Shown here one piece after another: positions 1 through 4,978 of a stretch of DNA of 6,646 nt (positions are counted from its first letter, which is position 1; each line of letters begins with the position of its first letter). A program made the position numbers and the translations under genes. The DNA is from Candidatus Omnitrophota bacterium. Lineage in GTDB: Bacteria; Omnitrophota; Gorgyraeia; B26-G9. The stretch lies in contig JAGLQQ010000027.1 of the NCBI GenBank assembly GCA_023136735.1, positions 1-6,646 of the forward strand, given 5' to 3'. Below the pieces are notes generated by a model, which was not told where the DNA came from, did not search any database, and saw only the letters and a list, made by a program, of their open reading frames with translations.

Positions 1-365
1 GCACTTGCCGATACTCCACGAAAATCCCGAATACGAGGCAAGGTGATGTTTATCAAGCGATCAAGAAAATCATACATCTTTGTTTTGCGCAAGGTAACCT
101 TACACCCAACCGGGACACCTTTTCTCAGCTTAAAATTTGCAACCGCTTTTTTCGCACGAGTAATTACCGGCTTTTGCCCTGTTATCGTCGCTAAATCTGC
201 CATTGCCGATTCCAGGATTTTTATATCTTCCTGCGCCTTGCCAACGCCCATATTTATTACAATCTTCTGTATTTTAGGAGCTTCCATTTTACTCCTAAGC
301 TTGAACTGCTCTACCACCTTAGCGATAACATCTTTTTCATATTTTTCTTTTATTTTTGTTGACAT
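1..365 (-). CDS. rplE: Large-subunit ribosomal protein L5, N-terminal part (cut by the window edge)
   Basis: L5 binds 5S rRNA and helps form the central protuberance of the large subunit, contacting P-site tRNA. About 121 residues are visible of a family length near 180. They begin MSTKIKEKYEKDVIAKVVEQ and carry the hallmark blocks KIQKIVINMGVGKA (31-44), ITGQKPVITRAKKAVANFKL (61-80), RKGVPVGCKVTLR (81-93) and LPRIRDFRGVSA (109-120). The ATG lies only 2 nt after the rplX stop and matches the usual family start; an internal ATG at residue 27 would remove the conserved N-terminal helix. The SD is weak (AGAG inside the last rplX codons), so initiation is probably coupled to rplX translation. This is the canonical spc-operon position. 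The reading frame is intact up to the edge, and the remaining C-terminal third lies outside the window. Confidence 0.97.
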   Translation of the reverse strand, partial: MSTKIKEKYEKDVIAKVVEQFKLRSKMEAPKIQKIVINMGVGKAQEDIKILESAMADLATITGQKPVITRAKKAVANFKLRKGVPVGCKVTLRKTKMYDFLDRLINITLPRIRDFRGVSAS

Positions 366-367
366 GT

Positions 368-676
368 TTACACCATCTCTTGACATTTTTTACAAATTCT
401 AGTTTTAGATCCATCATTCAAAAACTTTGCTCCTAAACGCGAAGGCTTTGAACACCTCGGGCAATGAAACATAAGGTTTGAAATATGCAGTGGGCTTTCC
501 TTTTGCAAAATCCCACCCGGCTGATCCTGTTTTGTCTGACGAGCATGTTTCTTTACAAAATTTACTCCCTGAACAAGAACTCTATTAGTAGCTTTAGAAA
601 AACGCAAAACTTTACCTGACTTACCTTTTTCTTTTCCACTCGTTATGTATACTGTATCACCTTTTTTTATTCTCAT
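368..676 (-). CDS. rplX: Large-subunit ribosomal protein L24, four-cysteine type
   Basis: L24 is an early assembly initiator that binds the 5' domain of 23S rRNA and sits near the exit tunnel opening. The 102-residue product has the N-terminal KOW motif (about residues 3-30, GDTVYITSGKEKGKSGKVLR), the conserved GVNFVKKHAR block (37-46), and QPGGILQKESPLHISNL (52-68). The C-terminal part carries CPRC (Cys72, Cys75) and CKKC (Cys95, Cys98), a CxxC pair arrangement seen in many bacterial L24 proteins and likely to bind zinc; this is inference from spacing. Length is normal. The ATG sits 26 nt after rplN, with a purine-rich GAGAAG stretch ahead of it. The gene is followed 2 nt later by rplE. Confidence 0.97.
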   Translation of the reverse strand: MRIKKGDTVYITSGKEKGKSGKVLRFSKATNRVLVQGVNFVKKHARQTKQDQPGGILQKESPLHISNLMFHCPRCSKPSRLGAKFLNDGSKTRICKKCQEMV

Positions 677-702
677 CTTAATTTCTTCTCTTTTTTTTAT
701 TG

Positions 703-1071
703 TTAAATTACTTCCGGAGCTAACGACACTATTTTGGTGAATTTCTTATCTCTGAGCTCCCTGGCCACTGGCCCAAAGATTCGAGTACCGAGCGGATTCT
801 TTTGAGCATCAATAATCACAACCGCATTGTGATCAAATCTCAGGTAACTGCCATCTTTGCGTCTTATCGGCGTTTTAGTTCTAACAATTACCGCTTTAAC
901 TACTTCGCCTTTTTTTACAGCAGATGTAGGAATAGACTCTCTTACGTTACAAGTAATAACATCACCAATTATCCCGCAATTTTTTCCTGATTTTCCAATC
1001 ACACCGATACATCTCACTTTTTTGGCGCCGCTGTTATCAGCAACATCTAAAACTGTTAGCATTTGTATCAT
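703..1071 (-). CDS. rplN: Large-subunit ribosomal protein L14
   Basis: L14 binds 23S rRNA at the subunit interface, forms intersubunit bridges and is the docking site for the silencing factor RsfS where that exists. The 122-residue product matches the family length (E. coli 123). It shows VLDVADNSGAKKVRCIGVIG (7-26), VRTKTPIRRKDGSYLRFDHN (63-82) and the C-terminal signature GTRIFGPVARELR (95-107) followed by FTKIVSLAPEVI. The segment GKNCGIIGDVITCNVRESIP (29-48) is somewhat divergent where many homologues have a RYAGIGD-like sequence. The ATG is 7 nt after the rpsQ stop, and a clear AAGGAG (1082-1087) ends 10 nt upstream, inside the last codons of rpsQ. That supports this start and suggests coupled translation. 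Confidence 0.98.
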   Translation of the reverse strand: MIQMLTVLDVADNSGAKKVRCIGVIGKSGKNCGIIGDVITCNVRESIPTSAVKKGEVVKAVIVRTKTPIRRKDGSYLRFDHNAVVIIDAQKNPLGTRIFGPVARELRDKKFTKIVSLAPEVI

Positions 1072-1078
1072 TATTCAA

Positions 1079-1342
1079 CTACTCCTTATGAACTGCAACG
1101 ATCTCAAGAAGTCTCCAGCGCTTATCTTTTGATAATGGCCGAGTTTCCATGATCTTTACTTTATCACCTTGTTTGGATTCATTTTTCTCATCATGAAACT
1201 TAACATTGACAAATTTTTTAATTCTTTTCTTATATATCGGATGCTGCATAAAGCGTTCGATTCGAGCAACGCGGGTCTTGTCCATCTTATCGCCTACAAC
1301 AAGGCCTACTCTCTGCTTTTGCGCTCCCTGTATCTTGCTCAT
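1079..1342 (-). CDS. rpsQ: Small-subunit ribosomal protein S17
   Basis: S17 is a primary 16S rRNA-binding protein of the small-subunit body with an OB-fold. The 87-residue product begins MSKIQGAQKQRVGLVVGDKM. It has the typical DKTRVARIERFMQHPIYKK core (21-39) and the family signature GDKVKIMETRPLSKDKRWRL (59-78). Length is normal (E. coli 84). ATG start with AGAGG about 9 nt upstream in the 24-nt gap after rpmC. It ends in TAG, and its final codons double as the SD of rplN. It follows rpmC as in the standard L16-L29-S17-L14 order. Confidence 0.97.
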   Translation of the reverse strand: MSKIQGAQKQRVGLVVGDKMDKTRVARIERFMQHPIYKKRIKKFVNVKFHDEKNESKQGDKVKIMETRPLSKDKRWRLLEIVAVHKE

Positions 1343-1366
1343 TGTTTAATTCCTCTCGCTTTTCAA

Positions 1367-1576
1367 TTATTTACTTTTTTCTTTAGCCTGAAGCTGGCTT
1401 AAAAAAGTCTTAATGCGCGCAATATCACGACGCACAAGTTTAATCTTATGTGGTTTATCCAGCTTCGATGTTTTTGACTGGAACTTCAAACCAAACAATT
1501 CTTCTTCAAGCTGCTTAAGTTTGTCATCCAGCTCAGGTTTTGCGTACTCTTTAAATTCTTTAGATTTTATTGCCAT
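1367..1576 (-). CDS. rpmC: Large-subunit ribosomal protein L29
   Basis: L29 is a small two-helix protein beside L23 at the tunnel exit, part of the docking area for trigger factor and the signal recognition particle. The 69-residue product has the expected helical-hairpin pattern. The first helix contains LDDKLKQLEEELFGLKFQ (16-33), the family hallmark. A KLDKPHKIKLVRRDIARIKT segment (38-57) leads into the second helix. Length fits the family (60-75). ATG start; only a weak GAGA-type SD in an A-rich leader. The 85-nt spacer between it and rplP is longer than usual for this pair, which is often overlapping or nearly so. Confidence 0.95.
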   Translation of the reverse strand: MAIKSKEFKEYAKPELDDKLKQLEEELFGLKFQSKTSKLDKPHKIKLVRRDIARIKTFLSQLQAKEKSK

Positions 1577-1661
1577 AGTTTTTCTCTTTTAATTTTTTGA
1601 TTGAATTTTTCTATCTATTATTTAATTTTTTATTTCAAACTTTACACTTTTTACTTTTTAC
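1577..1661 (-). other. A-rich rplP-rpmC intergenic spacer
   Basis: The 85 nt between the rplP stop and the rpmC ATG read on the mRNA strand as almost only A and T, with very few C or G. I find no hairpin, promoter or open frame in it. The first part contains a short tandem heptamer (separate entry). An unstructured A-rich leader could help initiation at rpmC, whose own SD is weak; that is inference. Confidence 0.7.
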
Positions 1662-1662
1662 T
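1642..1662. repeat. Short tandem heptamer (three units) after rplP
   Basis: On the plus strand the units are TTACACT, TTTTACT and TTTTACT: three 7-bp units, two identical and one with two differences. The last base overlaps the rplP stop codon. It is probably simple slippage in an AT-rich spacer; no function is implied. Confidence 0.5.
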
Positions 1663-2078
1663 TAAATCTGTACTCTGCTTACAAACTTAGTTTTCATCGG
1701 CAGCTTTGAAGCTGCAAGACGCATTGCCGCTTTAGCCACATCAAGCGGAATTCCTTCAATTTCAAAAATTATTCGCCCAGGCTTAACAACTGCCACCCAA
1801 TACTCAGGCATACCTTTACCTTTTCCCATTCTTGTTTCTGCCGGTTTTTTAGTTACTGGCTTATCTGGGAAAATGCGAATCCATATCTTACCGCCTCTTC
1901 TTACTGATCTTGTCAATGCAACACGCGAAGCTTCAAGCTGTGTGTTCTTCACCCATGCAGCTTCTAAACATTGCAATCCAAATTCACCAAAGCTAACCTT
2001 GGAACCACCGTTAGAAGGACCTTTTCTTCGGCCACGATGTGTTTTTCTAAATTTTACTCTCTTAGGCATTAAAACCAT
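1662..2078 (-). CDS. rplP: Large-subunit ribosomal protein L16
   Basis: L16 sits between the A site and central protuberance and helps position A-site tRNA. The 138-residue product (E. coli 136) shows MPKRVKFRKTHRGRRKG (4-20), VSFGEFGLQ (28-36), GKIWIRIFPDKPVTKKP (63-79), the signature RMGKGKGMPEYWVAVVKPG (83-101) and AASKLPMKTKFV (122-133). Arg83 aligns with the arginine hydroxylated in E. coli (Arg81); whether it is modified here is unknown. The ATG overlaps the rpsC stop as TAATG, and a strong AAGGAG (2089-2094) lies 10 nt upstream inside the rpsC tail, which favours this start (MVLMPKR) over the inner ATG of MPKR. One-base overlap plus a shared SD implies coupling to S3 translation. Confidence 0.98.
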   Translation of the reverse strand: MVLMPKRVKFRKTHRGRRKGPSNGGSKVSFGEFGLQCLEAAWVKNTQLEASRVALTRSVRRGGKIWIRIFPDKPVTKKPAETRMGKGKGMPEYWVAVVKPGRIIFEIEGIPLDVAKAAMRLAASKLPMKTKFVSRVQI

Positions 2079-2758
2079 TACTGCTTATCTCCTTCATCAA
2101 CAGCTTTATCTTCAGCCTTGTTTTTTTTATCTAAAATTACATCCCCTGTATAAATCCAGCATTTTATACCGATAACTCCATATGTTGTTAACGCTTCCGC
2201 AAAACCATAGTCAATATTAGCCCTTAAGGTATGCAGCGGAACTTTTCCATCCTTATATTTTTCCGTACGAGCTATTTCAGCCCCGCCTAATCTCCCAGAG
2301 CACATTATTTTTATTCCCCCTGCCCCTGAATTACGAGAGAGTGATATTGCTTTTTTCATTGCCCTTCTAAAAGCTACTCGTTTTTCCAGCTGAAAAGCTA
2401 CATTTTCAGCAACTAGCTGTGCGTCAATATTTGGATTCTGAATCTCTTTTATGTCAACGAAAATTTCCTTTTTCGTCATATTCTGCAATTCATCACGAAG
2501 ACGGTCAATGTCCGCACCGCGTCTTCCGATAATTACTCCAGGACGGCCTGAGAAAACAATCACCCGTAATCTTTTTGTTGCACGCTCTATTTCTACTTTA
2601 GATACATTAGCTTGAGAAAAGTTTTTCTTTATGAATTTTCTGATTTTTAGGTCTTCCAAAAGGTTCTTAGGGAACTCTTTGCGCTTGGCAAACCATCGAG
2701 ACTTCCAATCTTTAATGTATCCTAATCTAAAACTTAACGGGTGTACTTTTTGTCCCAC
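2078..2758 (-). CDS. rpsC: Small-subunit ribosomal protein S3 (GTG start)
   Basis: S3 lies at the mRNA entry tunnel of the small-subunit head and contributes to ribosomal helicase activity. From the chosen GTG the product is 226 residues (E. coli 233) and starts with the family-typical GQKVHPLSFRLGYIKDWKSR. The KH domain shows RPGVIIGRRGADIDRLRDEL (72-91) with the GxxG loop at 78-81. The C-terminal domain has AFRRAMKKAI (129-138); Arg131, Arg132 and Lys135 match the residues implicated in helicase function in E. coli. SGRLGGAEIARTE (154-166) and the YG(V/F)IG(I/V)K block (193-199) follow. A TTG at 2776 would add six residues, but the strong AGGAGG lies downstream of it and 4 nt before the GTG, so the GTG at 2758 is the start. 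Confidence 0.97.
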   Translation of the reverse strand: MGQKVHPLSFRLGYIKDWKSRWFAKRKEFPKNLLEDLKIRKFIKKNFSQANVSKVEIERATKRLRVIVFSGRPGVIIGRRGADIDRLRDELQNMTKKEIFVDIKEIQNPNIDAQLVAENVAFQLEKRVAFRRAMKKAISLSRNSGAGGIKIMCSGRLGGAEIARTEKYKDGKVPLHTLRANIDYGFAEALTTYGVIGIKCWIYTGDVILDKKNKAEDKAVDEGDKQ

Positions 2759-2762
2759 TTTT

Positions 2763-2768
2763 CCTCCT
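2763..2768 (-). promoter_or_regulatory. Strong Shine-Dalgarno deciding the rpsC start
   Basis: A perfect AGGAGG on the mRNA strand ends 4 nt before the GTG at 2758. Its place inside the TTG-extended frame argues that the upstream TTG is not used. The strength may compensate for the non-ATG start. Confidence 0.85.
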
Positions 2769-2795
2769 CGATACAACGAATTTATTTAGTATCTT

Positions 2796-3239
2796 TTATT
2801 TTTTTGCAGTCTTATTTACAGCCGGTTTTGCTTCTTTTTTAGCTTTTACAGGCTTTTCTGCTTTCTTTGTAACTTTTTTACCCGGAGGCTGAACAGCCTT
2901 AGGTGCAACTTCTTTCTTATCAAGCTCAATAGTAATATGACTTGTTCTTTTAAAAATTCTTGAACCGCGCCCGAACGCATTAGCCATGAATCTCTTCCAT
3001 GTCACTCCTTCGTCAGCACAGATTTTAGAAATAAACAGTCCGTCTTCCGCTATCCCTTTATTCTTGGCATTAGCAATAGCAGAACGCAGCAGTTTAGAAA
3101 CAGGCTCCGCTGCTCTTTTGTGCGTATTGCCCAAAATAGATAAAGCTGTATTTGCCGGTTTTCTTCTAATTAAATCTAAAACCAATCTTACTTTTTGTGC
3201 TGAAATTCTGATATGTCGTGCTTTTGCCTTTGCTAACAT
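2796..3239 (-). CDS. rplV: Large-subunit ribosomal protein L22 with Lys-rich C-terminal tail
   Basis: L22 contacts all 23S rRNA domains and its long beta hairpin lines the exit tunnel, where changes can affect macrolide action. The 147-residue product is longer than E. coli L22 (110). The core (1-109) has AKARHIRISAQKVRLVLDLI (5-24), AANAK-like SAIANAKNKG (53-62), and the hairpin and closing strand with AFGRGSRIFKRTSHITIELD (88-107). The last ~38 residues are low-complexity, rich in Lys, Ala, Pro and Val with short KKxEKP/AKKEAKP-like repeats. Such tails occur in several phyla; they are probably disordered and rRNA- or surface-facing (inference). ATG start with AAAGAGG ending 8 nt upstream. 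It is preceded by an unusually long 218-nt spacer after rpsS. Confidence 0.97.
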   Translation of the reverse strand: MLAKAKARHIRISAQKVRLVLDLIRRKPANTALSILGNTHKRAAEPVSKLLRSAIANAKNKGIAEDGLFISKICADEGVTWKRFMANAFGRGSRIFKRTSHITIELDKKEVAPKAVQPPGKKVTKKAEKPVKAKKEAKPAVNKTAKK

Positions 3240-3263
3240 TGTTTAGACCTCTTTAATGAGAGC

Positions 3264-3295
3264 ATTATTTAGATTCCTTTGGTTCGCTAAATAAT
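3264..3295 (-). other. AT-rich 9-bp hairpin upstream of rplV
   Basis: Inverted repeat ATTATTTAG/CTAAATAAT with a 14-nt loop; on the mRNA it ends 11 nt before the rplV SD. The stem is weak because of its AT content. It could hide or present the ribosome binding region, but there is no direct sign of that. Confidence 0.5.
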
Positions 3296-3416
3296 CTACT
3301 CGAATTAAACCCCGACTTCTAATCTATTATTTCCGCGAAGTATGCTCTTTATTCTACAATTAAACTCTATTTCTTTATCCACACCTTCTTATAGAAAGCG
3401 GGGTATATTCAAACCT

Positions 3417-3450
3417 TATGATTTGCGCTAACTGCTTTACGCAAATCATA
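3417..3450 (-). other. Strong hairpin directly after rpsS
   Basis: An 11-bp perfect inverted repeat (TATGATTTGCG / CGCAAATCATA) extends after a one-base bulge by three more pairs (UAA/UUA), leaving a 5-nt loop. It begins 7 nt after the rpsS stop. On the mRNA strand no U-run follows (the next bases are AGGTTTG), so it does not look like an intrinsic terminator. An RNase processing or mRNA-stabilising hairpin, or the end of a repeat element, are options. Confidence 0.65.
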
Positions 3451-3457
3451 TTTTCAT

Positions 3458-3745
3458 TTACTTCTTCTGTTCCGCCTGCTTTGCCTTAACACCGCTGTGC
3501 TTACGGAAAAGTCTTGTCGGAGAAAATTCACCAAGTTTATGTCCAACCATATTTTCCGTCACAAACACAGGCAAAAAAGACTTGCCATTATGAACTGAAA
3601 AAGTGTACCCGACAAAGTCAGGAGTGATAGTTGAACGCCTAGACCAAGTCTTTATTGGCTTTCGGTCATGGTTCCTCGACATTTTCTCAAATTTTTTCAG
3701 TAACTTTGGATCAATGTATGGACCCTTTTTTATTGAACGTCCCAT
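3458..3745 (-). CDS. rpsS: Small-subunit ribosomal protein S19
   Basis: S19 is in the small-subunit head, pairs with S13 and contacts tRNA and the B1 bridge region. The 95-residue product (E. coli 92) starts MGRSIKKGPYIDPKLLKKFE and carries IKTWSRRSTITPDFVGYTFSVHNGK as a continuous conserved core (31-55). The C-terminal signature VTENMVGHKLGEFSPTR (62-78) is followed by LFRKHSG (79-85) and a short Lys/Gln tail. ATG start; AGGAG (3757-3761) ends 11 nt upstream in the 26-nt gap after rplB. The gene order L2-S19 is canonical, but the following gap to rplV is not (see spacer entry). Confidence 0.98.
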   Translation of the reverse strand: MGRSIKKGPYIDPKLLKKFEKMSRNHDRKPIKTWSRRSTITPDFVGYTFSVHNGKSFLPVFVTENMVGHKLGEFSPTRLFRKHSGVKAKQAEQKK

Positions 3746-3771
3746 ATGCTTTTAATCTCCTACTAATTCGA

Positions 3772-4617
3772 CTATTTTGAACGACGCTTACTTGGGCGGC
3801 GTTTTACAATAAATTTATTTGAAGCTTTCTTGCCTTGTCTTGTCCTATAACCTTTTGTCGGCTTACCCCAAGGAGATACAGGATGCGGATTTCCCTGGCC
3901 AGCCTTACCTTCTCCACCACCATGAGGATGGTCAACCGGATTCTTGGCTACACCCCGCACATTGGGTTTTCTTCCCAACCAGCGTGCTCTTCCAGCCTTA
4001 CCAAGTGATATTTTTTCATGGTCCGGATTACCCACCTGACCAATGACCGCGTAGCATGCGATAGGTACAAGTCTTATTTCACCGCTTGGCATTTTAATAT
4101 GCGCATATTTACCTTCTTTTGCCATTAGCTGTGCGGCAGTACCCGCGCTTCTTGCTAAAATTCCTCCGCGACCAGGCATAAGTTCTACATTATGAATCAA
4201 TATACCAAGCGGCAAATTTTTAATCGGCAATGCATTGCCCGGCTTTATTTCGACATTTACTCCGGACATCACTTCATCATTAACCTTGATATCATTCGGA
4301 GCAATAATATATCTCTTCTCTCCGTCCGTATATTGCACTAAGGCAATGCGGCATGACCGGTTCGGATCATATTCAATTGACAAAACCGTTGCTGCCATAT
4401 CATATTTATTACGCTTAAAATCAATAATACGATACCGTCTTTTATGTCCGCCCCCACGATTACGGCAAGTTATTCTACCCTGTGAATTTCTTCCGCCTGT
4501 CTTTTTTAAAGCAACAGTTAAAGACTTTTCCGGCTTGCTTTTAGTGATCTCTGCAAAATCAGATCCTGTGCGCCAGCGTAAAGATGGAGTTGTTGGTTTA
4601 TAACGTTTGATGCCCAC
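3772..4617 (-). CDS. rplB: Large-subunit ribosomal protein L2 (GTG start)
   Basis: L2 is a core 23S-binding protein needed for subunit association and close to the peptidyl-transferase centre. The 281-residue product (E. coli 273) shows the N-terminal KRYKPTTPSLRW block (4-15), GRNSQGRITCRNRGGGHKRR (42-61), the SH3-like and OB-like middle with IEYDPNRSCRIALVQYTDGE (81-100), and PGRGGILARSAGTAAQLMAKEG (148-169). The C-terminal signature NPVDHPHGGGEGK (226-238) has His230, which corresponds to the conserved histidine around position 229 in E. coli. A basic tail KRRPSKRRSK closes it. The start is GTG at 4617, supported by AAGGAG ending 8 nt upstream and by alignment with the usual M-A-I-K-x-Y-K-P start. 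Stop TAG. It is preceded by a 76-nt hairpin-bearing gap. Confidence 0.98.
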   Translation of the reverse strand: MGIKRYKPTTPSLRWRTGSDFAEITKSKPEKSLTVALKKTGGRNSQGRITCRNRGGGHKRRYRIIDFKRNKYDMAATVLSIEYDPNRSCRIALVQYTDGEKRYIIAPNDIKVNDEVMSGVNVEIKPGNALPIKNLPLGILIHNVELMPGRGGILARSAGTAAQLMAKEGKYAHIKMPSGEIRLVPIACYAVIGQVGNPDHEKISLGKAGRARWLGRKPNVRGVAKNPVDHPHGGGEGKAGQGNPHPVSPWGKPTKGYRTRQGKKASNKFIVKRRPSKRRSK

Positions 4618-4625
4618 TATTTATT

Positions 4626-4631
4626 CTCCTT
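4626..4631 (-). promoter_or_regulatory. Shine-Dalgarno deciding the rplB start
   Basis: AAGGAG on the mRNA strand ends 8 nt before the GTG at 4617. It lies a few nucleotides after the 3' arm of the 4637-4654 hairpin and outside its stem. Confidence 0.8.
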
Positions 4632-4636
4632 AACGA

Positions 4637-4654
4637 ACCCTAATGTTTTAGGGT
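4637..4654 (-). other. 7-bp hairpin ahead of the rplB ribosome binding site
   Basis: Perfect inverted repeat ACCCTAA/TTAGGGT with a 4-nt loop. On the mRNA the stem ends 5 nt before the AAGGAG. No U-run follows, so it is not a terminator. It may modulate initiation at rplB or mark a processing site (inference). Confidence 0.55.
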
Positions 4655-4660
4655 GAGTTA

Positions 4661-4686
4661 ATCTCGAGCTTTTTAAAGCGAGAGAT
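4661..4686 (-). other. Interrupted hairpin after rplW
   Basis: On the mRNA strand AUCUC pairs with GAGAU, then a symmetric 2x2 internal loop (UC/UC), then GCUU pairs with AAGC over a 4-nt loop. It starts 7 nt after the rplW stop and directly precedes the 4637-4654 hairpin, so most of the 76-nt gap can fold. Confidence 0.5.
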
Positions 4687-4693
4687 CTTATTT

Positions 4694-4972
4694 TTAAGCT
4701 AATTTGATTTTTTGCCCTTTTTGCAGTGTAACTACCGCTTTTTTCCATTCCGGAGTTTTTCCAGTTTTATACCGAACTCTTCTTTTCTTACCCGGCATTG
4801 TAGCGGTATTGATATTTTGCACTTTTACTCTATAAATAAATTCAATTGCATCTTTGATTTGAATTTTGTTCGATTTTTTATCTACACAGAAAATATATTT
4901 ATTCTGTATTTCCATGTCAGTACCTTTTTCTGTACGCAATACATATTTAATTATTCTGAATGGATTCTGCAC
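4694..4972 (-). CDS. rplW: Large-subunit ribosomal protein L23 (GTG start)
   Basis: L23 sits at the tunnel exit and is the docking site for trigger factor and the signal recognition particle. The 92-residue product (E. coli 100) has the family pattern: an N-terminal IIKYVLRTEKGTDMEIQNKY segment (7-26), the YIFCVDKKSNKIQIKDAIE fold core (26-44), VKVQNINTATMPGKKRRVR (49-67), and the C-terminal TPEWKKAVVTLQKGQKI (73-89). The start is GTG at 4972; AAGGGAG (4984-4990) ends 11 nt upstream inside the last codons of rplD. The first in-frame ATG (residue 20) would delete the conserved RTEK block, so it is unlikely. The gap to rplD is 6 nt. The trigger-factor-binding glutamate near position 18 in E. 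coli has a nearby acidic counterpart, but I cannot align it precisely by eye. Confidence 0.96.
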   Translation of the reverse strand: MQNPFRIIKYVLRTEKGTDMEIQNKYIFCVDKKSNKIQIKDAIEFIYRVKVQNINTATMPGKKRRVRYKTGKTPEWKKAVVTLQKGQKIKLA

Positions 4973-4978
4973 TGCTTT

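Larger units (their letters stand above)
3240..3457 (-). other. 218-nt structured rpsS-rplV spacer
   Basis: rpsS and rplV are usually separated by few bases; here 218 nt intervene. On the mRNA strand it holds, in order: a strong hairpin right after rpsS (3417-3450), a 6-bp hairpin with one wobble (3384-3398, loop AUA), a 5-bp stem ACUUC/GAAGU (3337-3341 with 3315-3319), a 9-bp AT-rich hairpin (3264-3295), and the rplV SD (AAAGAGG). A 7-bp pairing of 3342-3348 with 3259-3265 can enclose the last two hairpins, and a 6-bp GC-rich pairing (ACCCCG/CGGGGT, 3399-3404 with 3309-3314) is an alternative or pseudoknot. The longest frames are 24 codons (3375-3449, no SD) and a startless 27 codons (3308-3388). 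It could be a regulatory leader for rplV, a processing site, or a decayed dispersed repeat. I cannot choose from sequence alone. Confidence 0.6.

Noticed and set aside
43..402. Plus-strand open frame of 119 codons opposite rplE/rplX
   Set aside because: It is antisense to two clearly conserved ribosomal genes, has no recognisable family and no good SD. The same holds for the other plus-strand open frames in the window, for example 4235-4603, 4866-5306 and 5766-6050.
2759..2776. TTG start extending rpsC by six residues
   Set aside because: The AGGAGG would fall inside the coding region, and the family begins at GQKVHP, matching the GTG at 2758.
3375..3449. 24-codon small ORF in the rpsS-rplV spacer
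   Set aside because: No SD precedes its ATG, which lies in the arm of a strong hairpin, and I recognise no family. Translation is not supported.
3388..3450. Possible promoters in the spacer (TTGCGT...TCATAA; TTGAAT...TATAAG)
   Set aside because: The first has a poor -10 and overlaps the hairpin; the second has only 13 nt between boxes. Neither is convincing.
3417..3450. Intrinsic terminator after rpsS
   Set aside because: No U-run follows on the transcribed strand and essential operon genes continue downstream.
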